A DNA stretch of 10,495 bases, taken from assembly GCA_030066475.1 (NCBI GenBank), contig JASJBO010000199.1:1-10495 (forward strand), given 5' to 3'. This stretch comes from Myxococcota bacterium (GTDB taxonomy: Bacteria > Myxococcota_A > UBA9160 > PR03). The notes below the pieces were generated by a model, which was given only the letters and a program-made list of their open reading frames with translations, was not told the DNA's origin and searched no databases. This document shows positions 1 to 5,414 of this stretch, piece by piece. Every line of letters starts with the position of its first letter. Position 1 is the first letter of the stretch. The position numbers and the translations under genes were made by a program.

Positions 1-60
1 GCAGGCGAGCGAAGTCCTAGATCGGGCTATCGTCATGCGCCGGGGGCCGAGGGCCTCCGC

Positions 61-66
61 AGGAGA
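61..66 (+). promoter_or_regulatory. Ribosome binding site deciding the hydrolase start
   Basis: AGGAGA lies seven bases upstream of the ATG at 74, a strong Shine-Dalgarno match at good spacing. The alternative in-frame ATG at 35 has no comparable site and would add 13 Arg/Gly/Pro-rich residues unlike the family, so 74 is preferred. Confidence 0.7.
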
Positions 67-73
67 CCGGCCG

Positions 74-1171
74 ATGCCCTACGACCCGTTCGACCGCGGC
101 GTGCACCCCGTCGGGGTCCGTACGCTGAGCTGGAACGACCTGGCGCGCGGGCGCCCGCTGCCGTGCGAGCTGTGGTATCCCGCCGAGGAGGAGCACCGCG
201 GTCGCGATCTCGCCGAGGGGACGCGCGATCGCTACCAGGTGCTGCCGATGGCGCCCGCGACCGCGCAGGATGCGGTACGCGACGCGGTGCCCGCGCCCTC
301 CGCCGAGCCGCTGCCGCTGCTCGTCTTCTCCCACGGCTTCGGCGGACACCGGCGCCAGACCACGCACCTGTGCACGCATCTCGCGAGCCACGGCTACGCG
401 GTCGTCGCGGTGGATCACACGGGCAACACCGTCGGCGACATGATGCAGCTCGCACTCGCCGCCCGCGGGGGCAGTCCGGCCTGGGACGCCGAGGGGGCAA
501 TGGGCGGGTTCCTGCGCGACCGGCCCGCCGACCTCAGCTTCGCGATCGACCGCGTGCTGGAGGACTCCCCGAGCGGGCTGCGCATCGACGCCGACCGCAT
601 CGGCGTGAGCGGCCACAGCTTCGGCGGCTGGACCTCGCTGGCGGTCGCCGCCCGGGACCCGCGCGTGCGCGCGGCGCTGCCCCTGGCGCCGGCCGGCGGC
701 GAGACGCCGCTGACCCCGGAGAACCCGTTCCGCGACGCGCTCGACCTCGAGAGCGGCCGCGAGGTGCCCACCCTGTTCCTGGTCGCCGACCGCGACACCC
801 TGCTGCCGCTGGCGGGCATGCACGAGCTGCGCGCCCGCACGCGCGGCGCCCCGCGCATGGTGGTCCTGCGCGATGCCGACCACATGCACTTCTGCGACCG
901 GGTCGAGGAGACGCACGAGATGATGCGCAGCATGGCGGCGATGGCATCGGCCGTCGCGGGCGAGCTGCCCGTCGAGATCGGCGCACTCTCCGGGAAGATC
1001 CCGCCCATGGCGGAGTTGAGCCCGGGAGATCACGCCTACGCGGTGCTGCGCGCGCTGGGACTCGCCCACCTCGACGCGCACCTGCGCGACCGGCCGGAGG
1101 CGGCCGCGTTCCTCGAGGACGACGTCGAGGACCGCTTCGAGAGCCGCGGCATCCGGATCGAGGTGGTTTGA
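74..1171 (+). CDS. Alpha/beta hydrolase, PAF-acetylhydrolase / dienelactone-hydrolase-like
   Basis: A predicted serine hydrolase of 365 residues when started at ATG 74. The oxyanion-side strand and loop LLVFSHGFGG is followed by the nucleophile elbow GHSFGG, with Ser182 as nucleophile. A plausible acid lies in VADRDTLLP (Asp239 or Asp241), and the catalytic His in DADHMHF (His270 or His272), so a complete triad can be traced. The N-terminal part (DRGVHPVG then CELWYP) resembles proteins annotated as platelet-activating factor acetylhydrolase or 'dienelactone hydrolase'. No signal peptide or membrane segment is visible, so it is probably cytoplasmic. The substrate cannot be told; an ester or lactone is the family expectation. 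The stop codon abuts the GTG start of the Crp-family regulator, so the two are probably co-transcribed. Bases 1-73 hold no recognisable gene. Confidence 0.85.
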   Translation: MPYDPFDRGVHPVGVRTLSWNDLARGRPLPCELWYPAEEEHRGRDLAEGTRDRYQVLPMAPATAQDAVRDAVPAPSAEPLPLLVFSHGFGGHRRQTTHLCTHLASHGYAVVAVDHTGNTVGDMMQLALAARGGSPAWDAEGAMGGFLRDRPADLSFAIDRVLEDSPSGLRIDADRIGVSGHSFGGWTSLAVAARDPRVRAALPLAPAGGETPLTPENPFRDALDLESGREVPTLFLVADRDTLLPLAGMHELRARTRGAPRMVVLRDADHMHFCDRVEETHEMMRSMAAMASAVAGELPVEIGALSGKIPPMAELSPGDHAYAVLRALGLAHLDAHLRDRPEAAAFLEDDVEDRFESRGIRIEVV

Positions 1172-1870
1172 GTGACGGAGCGGCGCCGCGAGCTGCTCGA
1201 GCGGGTTCCGCTGTTCGCCCAGCTGGAGGTCGGTCAGCTCGACGCCCTCGCGAAGGTGGCGCATACCCGGACGCTGCCTGCGCGTCAGGAGCTGTTCCAC
1301 AAGGGCGACGAGGGCGCGCAGGTCTACGTGACCGTGAGCGGCCGGCTCAAGGTCGCCACGACCTCGCCCGAGGGCGCCGACGTGACCTTGAACATCATGG
1401 ACGAAGGGGAGGTGTTCGGCGACCTCGCGCTGCTGGCCGGAGGGCGGCGCACGGCGACGGTGACGGCGCTCACCGACTGCGAGCTGCTGGTCTTGGAGCG
1501 GCGCGACTTCCTCCAGTTCCTGCGCCAGCAGCCGGAGGTGGCGATCAACCTGCTGGGCGTGGTCGCGCAGCGCCTGGTGCGCATCAGCGAGCTGGTGGAG
1601 GACACGATCTTCCTGAACCTGCCGGCCCGCCTCTCCAAGAAGCTGCTGGAGCTCGGCGAGCTGTACGGTGAAGAGACCGGGGACGGCCTGCGTCTCACGC
1701 TGAACCTCTCACAGAGCGAGCTCGGGAGCATGGTGGGGACCTCGCGCGAGAGCGTGAACAAGCAGATCCGCGTCTGGGCCGAGCAGGGCGTCCTGAGCAT
1801 GGAGCGCGGCCAGATCACGTTGCACCGCATCGAGGCGCTCGAGCGCTTCGCGGGACTGGTGTTCCAGTAG
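1172..1870 (+). CDS. Crp/Fnr-family transcriptional regulator
   Basis: A 232-residue DNA-binding regulator with standard Crp/Fnr architecture. A cyclic-nucleotide-binding-type beta-barrel spans roughly residues 12-125. Its phosphate-binding-cassette-like stretch, GEVFGDLALLAGGRRTATV (79-97), keeps Gly-Asp, Arg and Thr where E. coli CRP has Gly-Glu, Arg and Ser. A long dimerisation helix follows (about 126-160). The C-terminal winged helix contains the HTH LSQSELGSMVGTSRESVNKQ (179-198), with the family's typical S/T-R-E-S-V recognition helix. The cysteine cluster of FNR oxygen sensors is absent; only Cys103 is seen. A cyclic-nucleotide or other small-ligand sensor is therefore more likely than an Fe-S sensor, but the ligand is unknown. 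The GTG start directly follows the hydrolase TGA, and six bases separate it from the next gene. Its targets may include its own operon; this is inference. Confidence 0.92.
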   Translation: MTERRRELLERVPLFAQLEVGQLDALAKVAHTRTLPARQELFHKGDEGAQVYVTVSGRLKVATTSPEGADVTLNIMDEGEVFGDLALLAGGRRTATVTALTDCELLVLERRDFLQFLRQQPEVAINLLGVVAQRLVRISELVEDTIFLNLPARLSKKLLELGELYGEETGDGLRLTLNLSQSELGSMVGTSRESVNKQIRVWAEQGVLSMERGQITLHRIEALERFAGLVFQ

Positions 1871-1876
1871 GCGGCC

Positions 1877-2677
1877 ATGCGCTTCGTCGTCCCGCTCGCC
1901 CTGATGCTGTCGCTGGCGGCGTGCCCGGCGCGCGCTGCCGAGCCCCCGTCCGGAGACGAGGTCGCCCGCCGCCTGGTCGCGCGCGACGACGGCGCGGCCG
2001 TGTCGCGGCGGCTCGAGATGGAGCTGATCGGCAAGGGCGGCAGGACGCGCACCCGCGCGACCCGCTCGTTCCGGCTCGACCGGGACGGCGCGCGGCGAGC
2101 CGTGCTGTTCTTCGAGACGCCGAAGACCGTGCGCGGCACGGCGTTCCTGACCTACGACTACGAGGCAGCCGACCGCACGGACGACCAGTGGCTCTACCTC
2201 CCGGCCGTCCGCAGGTCGCGGCGCATCTCGACCTCCGACCGCGGGCGCTCGTTCCTCGGCACCGACTTCAGCTACGAGGACCTGAAGAAGGAGACGAAGC
2301 TCGACCTGGCCGACTACCGGTTCGCAGTGCTCGGCGAGGAGCAGGTCGACGGCCACCGCTGCTGGCTGCTCGAGGCCACGCCGGTGGACGCGGACACCGC
2401 CGACGAGCTCGGCTACGGCCGCATGCTGATGCGGGTGGACGCCGAGCTGTGGCTGCCGCGCCTGGTCGAGTACTGGACCCCAGGCGGGCAGCGGCTCAAG
2501 ACCGCCCGCCTGGACCAGATCCGCCGCGTGCAGGGCATCTGGACGCCGCACCTGGTCGAGGTGCAAAACCACCGCAGCGGCCACGCCACGCGCTTCCGCT
2601 TCTCCGAGGTGGACTACGAGACCGAGGTGCCGGAGGACCTCTTCACGGAGCGCGCGCTGCGGCGCGGGCCGCCCTGA
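1877..2677 (+). CDS. Exported LolA-like outer membrane lipoprotein-sorting family protein
   Basis: A 266-residue envelope protein of the 'outer membrane lipoprotein-sorting protein' family (LolA-like beta fold, COG2834/PF17131 type). Visible family features are the FFETPKTVRGTAFL segment, DDQWLYLPAVRRSRRIS, FLGTDFSYEDL, the later WLLEATP, and LPRLVEYW near the C-terminal third. Such proteins are predicted to bind a lipidic ligand or lipoprotein in the periplasm and are often encoded next to RND/MMPL exporters; no exporter is in this window. The N-terminus is hydrophobic with a possible lipobox, LAAC (Cys16), and alternatively a signal-peptidase I site after ARA at about residue 20. It could thus be either a lipoprotein or a soluble periplasmic protein. 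The ATG has AGGCGG just upstream. Six bases separate it from the regulator gene, suggesting a shared transcript. The exact role is unknown. Confidence 0.85.
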   Translation: MRFVVPLALMLSLAACPARAAEPPSGDEVARRLVARDDGAAVSRRLEMELIGKGGRTRTRATRSFRLDRDGARRAVLFFETPKTVRGTAFLTYDYEAADRTDDQWLYLPAVRRSRRISTSDRGRSFLGTDFSYEDLKKETKLDLADYRFAVLGEEQVDGHRCWLLEATPVDADTADELGYGRMLMRVDAELWLPRLVEYWTPGGQRLKTARLDQIRRVQGIWTPHLVEVQNHRSGHATRFRFSEVDYETEVPEDLFTERALRRGPP

Positions 2678-2683
2678 GCGCAG

Positions 2684-2698
2684 GGCGCGGGCCGCGCC
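2684..2698 (+). repeat. GC-only inverted repeat after the LolA-like gene
   Basis: GGCGCG and CGCGCC arms (2684-2689 and 2693-2698) flank a three-base GGC loop, seven bases past the stop codon at 2677. The position suits a transcription-end hairpin. There is no T tract after it, so it is not a canonical intrinsic terminator. In this GC-rich DNA such a short repeat may be chance. Confidence 0.3.
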
Positions 2699-2740
2699 GA
2701 TCCGCGCTACGTTCCGGCAGCTCCAGCGCAACGCCGCGCC

Positions 2741-2762
2741 GTCCGATGGACCGTCCGATGGA
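2741..2762 (+). repeat. 12-bp tandem repeat with palindromic units upstream of the small gene
   Basis: GTCCGATGGACC is followed directly by GTCCGATGGA, giving a tandem repeat just upstream of the ATG at 2771. Each unit contains GTCC and GGAC (GGAG at the outer edge of the second), so the units are themselves near palindromic. The second copy runs into the Shine-Dalgarno sequence of the downstream gene. It could be an operator or an mRNA structure affecting translation, or a small slippage duplication. No known regulator site is recognised. Confidence 0.5.
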
Positions 2763-2770
2763 GAGTGGCC

Positions 2771-3091
2771 ATGACCAGCTCGGGAATCGCCCAGCAGCGC
2801 CTCGATCGAGCCACCCGGGAGCCCGCCCGGAGCGGGAGGGTGCGGCGCGCGGCCCTGCGGCGCATCGCCGTCGGGCTGCTGGGTCTGGGGCTCGTGCTCG
2901 GAATGGCCGCGCCCGCGTCGGCCGACGACTACAAGCGCCGGAAGTCGGGCCACCCCGTCCGGATCGCCGCCTACGTGCTCCACCCGATCGGCGTGCTGTT
3001 CGACACGATCCTCCTGCGCCCGGCCCACTGGCTCGTGACGCAGGAGCCGTTCAAGACGATCTTCGGGCACGAGCAGAGGCGCTACCGCTAG
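2771..3091 (+). CDS. Small exported or membrane-anchored protein of unknown function
   Basis: I do not recognise this gene by name. It encodes 106 residues from ATG 2771, preceded by GGAGAG at 2760-2765; a GTG at 2765 is a possible but less likely start. The first 30 or so residues are polar and Arg-rich. A hydrophobic segment of about 20 residues follows (AVGLLGLGLVLGMAAPASA), ending in a credible signal-peptidase motif before DDYKRRK. The mature part is short and has a patterned C-terminus, YVLHPIGVLFDTILLRPAHW then EPFKTIFGHE. My recollection is that similar HP-x-G-V-x-x-D / RP / FG patterns occur in short uncharacterised proteobacterial proteins, but I cannot verify this here. It may be periplasmic, or a membrane protein with the second hydrophobic stretch embedded. 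It stands alone between the LolA-like gene and lptC, about 93 bases from each neighbour. Confidence 0.75.
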   Translation: MTSSGIAQQRLDRATREPARSGRVRRAALRRIAVGLLGLGLVLGMAAPASADDYKRRKSGHPVRIAAYVLHPIGVLFDTILLRPAHWLVTQEPFKTIFGHEQRRYR

Positions 3092-3149
3092 AGCGAACGG
3101 CGCGCGCTCAGCCGCCGCCCGCGACGGGGCGATGCCGGCAGATCTTTCC

Positions 3150-3178
3150 TTGTTCCCTTCCGGCCCTGGCGGTATGAT
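3150..3178 (+). promoter_or_regulatory. Putative sigma70-type promoter of the lpt-rpoN operon
   Basis: TTGTTC (3150-3155) and TATGAT (3173-3178) match the -35 and -10 consensus at four and five of six positions, with exactly 17 bases between them. They lie in the locally AT-richer end of an intergenic region. The expected transcript start, about seven bases past the -10 box, falls at or next to the ATG at 3185. This would give an mRNA with essentially no 5' leader, consistent with no Shine-Dalgarno sequence being visible there. It is predicted from consensus only. Confidence 0.55.
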
Positions 3179-3184
3179 CCTTGC

Positions 3185-3694
3185 ATGGGGATGCGTGCAG
3201 TCACTCTGCGTGGCCTCGCGAGCCTGGCGCTGGCCACGTTGTTGGCAGCACCCGCCTGGGCTGGCGAGCCCACCCTCACGCTCGAGGGGATGACGTTCGT
3301 CGGCACGCGCCGCGAGCAGACCGAGATCCTGGTCGAGGCGGAGCGCGCCGAGCTCGATCCCAAGGAAGACGTCGCCCATCTCACGACGGTGCACGCGCGC
3401 CTGAGCGGCGACGACGGCACGCGCGGTCTCGACCTGCGCTGCCAGCGCGGCCGCTTCCAGCTCGCGACCTCGGACTTCACCGCCGAGGGCGACGTGCGCG
3501 GGGTCTTCGCCGACGGCCGCCGCTTCCGCGGCCCGACGCTCGTCTACGAGGCCGAGCGCGACATGGCCTGGACCAACGACCCCGTCGAGATCGTCGACGG
3601 CGGCCAGATCTTCCGCGGCGGCGGCTTCCGGTACTGGGTGAAGACCGGGCGCCTCCGCCTCGTCTCCGGGGCGGGCGTGGTGGAGGCTCCGTGA
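3185..3694 (+). CDS. lptC: LPS export ABC transporter periplasmic protein LptC
   Basis: LptC links the inner-membrane LptB2FG transporter to the periplasmic LptA bridge and passes lipopolysaccharide between them. The 169-residue product has the LptC/OstA-type pattern of repeated short beta strands: LDLRCQRGRFQLATSDFTAEG, then LVYEAERD, DPVEIVDGG and FRYWVKTGRLRLVSGAGVV at the end. Position immediately before lptA and lptB settles the assignment. Canonical LptC keeps an uncleaved N-terminal membrane helix. Here the N-terminus ends in APAWA followed by GEP at residue 26/27, which looks like a cleavable signal peptide. Two in-frame ATGs, 3185 and 3191, are possible starts and neither has a Shine-Dalgarno sequence. 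The stop overlaps the GTG start of the next gene, implying translational coupling. Confidence 0.85.
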   Translation: MGMRAVTLRGLASLALATLLAAPAWAGEPTLTLEGMTFVGTRREQTEILVEAERAELDPKEDVAHLTTVHARLSGDDGTRGLDLRCQRGRFQLATSDFTAEGDVRGVFADGRRFRGPTLVYEAERDMAWTNDPVEIVDGGQIFRGGGFRYWVKTGRLRLVSGAGVVEAP

Positions 3695-4668
3695 GCGCAG
3701 CGCGAGGCATCGGGTTGCTGCTGATCTGCGTCGGGGCTGCCGCCCTGGCCGCCTCGAGTGCGCATGCGGTTCCGCCGAAGGAGGAGTGGACCATCGGGGT
3801 CGCTCCCTTCGAGCGCGTGGCCCCAGAGGGGATCTACGTGCCCGACGTCTCCACGCTGCTCGCCGACCGTCTCGGCGCCACGCAGGGGATCGCGGCCATC
3901 GGGCCGGCGGCCTTCGGGGGAGCGCCGGACCCCGAGCCCGACGCGGAGCGGCTGCGGGCCTGGGGCGAGCAGACCGGGAGCGAGGTGATCGTGACCGGCC
4001 GGGCCAGCCGCTTCGGCCGCAAGACGAGCATCGACGTGCGGGTGCGCGAGGCCGCGACGGGAGCGCTGGTGGGCACCTTCGTCGAGGAGGCGCCCCGCAC
4101 CGACGCCGAAGCCCTGCTGGAGACCGCCGCGCGGCTGGCCGCCCGCGTCGTGGCCGGGCTGCGCGAGGGTGCCTCCGAGCCGTCGGCTCCGGCGGTGTCG
4201 GCCCGCCCCGAGCCGCCGCCGATTCCGGAGGCCAGCGAGTCGGAGGGCGGCGGCGGCCTGCTGGGCGGCGACAGCGACGATCCGCTCCAGATCAACGCCA
4301 GCGAGATCGACGCGATCACCGAGGGCGGCCGCCGCACCATCATCTTCACCGGCAACGTGCGCGCCTCGCAGGGCGACCTGAAGCTGCGCTCCGATCGGCT
4401 CCAGGCCTTCTATCCGCCCGGCGAGAGCGAGCCCGAGCGGCTGGTGGCCACCGGCCGCGTGCGGGTGGCGCAGCTCGAGCGCGAGCTGCTGTGCGACGAG
4501 GCCACCTTCTTCAACGCCGACCAGCGCCTGCTCTGCGTCGGCGAGGCCGAGCTGCGCGAGCGCGACGACCGGGTGCGCGGCGACGAGATCACCATCTTCC
4601 TGGCCGAGGACCGCATCCAGGTGCGCGGCAACACGCGACTCGACATGAACCGCGAGGGGGACTCGTGA
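3691..4668 (+). CDS. lptA: LptA/OstA-domain LPS transport protein with extra N-terminal TolB-N/CsgG-like domain
   Basis: A 325-residue periplasmic protein starting at GTG 3691, which overlaps the lptC stop. Residues 1-26 form a signal peptide ending in SSAHA. Residues 33-157 look like a TolB N-terminal/CsgG/FlgO-type alpha/beta domain: opening strand WTIGVAPFE, helix VSTLLADRL, then GSEVIVTGRASRFG, the strand SIDVRVREAATG and a closing Ala-rich helix. A Pro/Ser/Gly-rich linker follows (about 160-195). Residues 197-320 are the OstA/LptA domain: LQINASEIDAI, IIFTGNVRASQGDLKLRSDR, LVATGRVRV, LLCDEATFF, VRGDEITIFL, RIQVRGNTRL. LptA forms the periplasmic beta-jellyroll bridge carrying LPS from LptC to LptD. 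Usual LptA is about 180-200 residues, so this one is far longer, owing to the extra domain. Family assignment of the OstA part and its place in the operon are strong; the N-terminal domain call is by pattern only. Confidence 0.85.
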   Translation: MSAARGIGLLLICVGAAALAASSAHAVPPKEEWTIGVAPFERVAPEGIYVPDVSTLLADRLGATQGIAAIGPAAFGGAPDPEPDAERLRAWGEQTGSEVIVTGRASRFGRKTSIDVRVREAATGALVGTFVEEAPRTDAEALLETAARLAARVVAGLREGASEPSAPAVSARPEPPPIPEASESEGGGGLLGGDSDDPLQINASEIDAITEGGRRTIIFTGNVRASQGDLKLRSDRLQAFYPPGESEPERLVATGRVRVAQLERELLCDEATFFNADQRLLCVGEAELRERDDRVRGDEITIFLAEDRIQVRGNTRLDMNREGDS

Positions 4669-5396
4669 GCGAGTCGCTGCTGCGCGCCGAGGGGCTCCGC
4701 AAGCGCTACGGCCAGCGCGAGGTGGTCGCGGGGATCGACCTGGCCTGCGGCCCGGGGGAAGTGGTCGGGCTGCTCGGGCCCAACGGCGCCGGCAAGACCA
4801 CGACCTTCAACCTGATCGTCGGGGGCGTCCAGCCGAGCGCCGGCGTGGTGCACCTGGGCGAGCAGGAGATCACGCGGCTCCCGATGCACCGGCGCGCGCG
4901 GCTCGGCATCGTGTACCTCCCGCAGGAGCCGTCGATCTTCCGGCGCCTGTCGGTGGGGCAGAACGTCAACGCCATCCTCGAGACGGTCGAGCCGAAGGCG
5001 GCGCGGCGGCGCGAGCGGCTGCGCGAGCTGCTCGAGGAGCTGGGGCTGGCCGACAAGGTCCGGCTGCGCGGCGACTCGCTCTCGGGCGGCGAGCGGCGGC
5101 GGGTCGAGATCACCCGGGCGCTGGTGCTCGAGCCGAAGTTCATGCTGCTCGACGAGCCCTTCTCGGGGATCGACCCGATCGCCGTGTCCGACATCCAGAA
5201 GATCGTGCAGCAGCTCCGCGAGCGCGGGATCGGGATCGTGATCACCGATCACAACGTCCGCGAGACGCTCTCGATCTGCGACCGGGCCTACATCATCAAG
5301 GACGGCCGGATCCTGCGGCACGGGACGCCCGACGACATCGTCGAGGACACCACCGTGCGCGAGATCTATCTGGGCGAGAACTTCAGGCTGAACTAG
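4665..5396 (+). CDS. lptB: LPS export ABC transporter ATP-binding protein LptB
   Basis: LptB is the cytoplasmic ATPase that powers lipopolysaccharide extraction by LptFG. This 243-residue protein has every ABC ATPase motif: Walker A GPNGAGKTT (38-46), Q-loop Gln87 in YLPQEPSIFRRLSV, signature LSGGERRR (139-146), Walker B FMLLDEPF (159-166), D-loop, and the H-loop His196 in ITDHNVRETL. The LPQEPSIFRRL and EPFSGIDPIAV stretches are specific to the LptB branch. The C-terminal tail (VREIYLGENFRLN) is also the LptB type. The GTG start overlaps the lptA TGA by GTGA, so translation is probably coupled. The family's usual length is about 240 residues, so the gene is complete. LptF and LptG must be encoded elsewhere. 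Confidence 0.97.
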   Translation: MSESLLRAEGLRKRYGQREVVAGIDLACGPGEVVGLLGPNGAGKTTTFNLIVGGVQPSAGVVHLGEQEITRLPMHRRARLGIVYLPQEPSIFRRLSVGQNVNAILETVEPKAARRRERLRELLEELGLADKVRLRGDSLSGGERRRVEITRALVLEPKFMLLDEPFSGIDPIAVSDIQKIVQQLRERGIGIVITDHNVRETLSICDRAYIIKDGRILRHGTPDDIVEDTTVREIYLGENFRLN

Positions 5397-5414
5397 GGAC
5401 GGATCCACGCGGGC

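Noticed and set aside
35..73. Upstream ATG at 35 as the hydrolase start
   Set aside because: It has no Shine-Dalgarno sequence and adds Arg/Gly/Pro-rich residues; ATG 74 has AGGAGA at ideal distance.
17..1300. Reverse-strand open frame of about 427 codons opposite the hydrolase
   Set aside because: The + strand frame has a complete catalytic triad and a good ribosome binding site, while the reverse frame has no recognisable domain.
3116..3131. CGCCC/GGGCG stem-loop as a terminator of the small gene
   Set aside because: The stem is only five base pairs and no T tract follows directly; the nearest T-rich stretch is about 14 bases later and is part of the promoter region.
3170..3185. Possible sigma54 -24/-12 promoter (GG, then TTGCA with GC 12 bases further) before lptC
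   Set aside because: The invariant GG and GC are correctly spaced, but only about nine of twelve consensus bases match. The transcript would start near 3196, inside the signal-peptide coding region. The sigma70-like boxes explain the site better.
1709..3394. Reverse-strand open frame of about 561 codons across the regulator, LolA-like, small and lptC genes
   Set aside because: It shadows genes with clear family motifs and spans three intergenic gaps; its composition reflects third-position GC bias.
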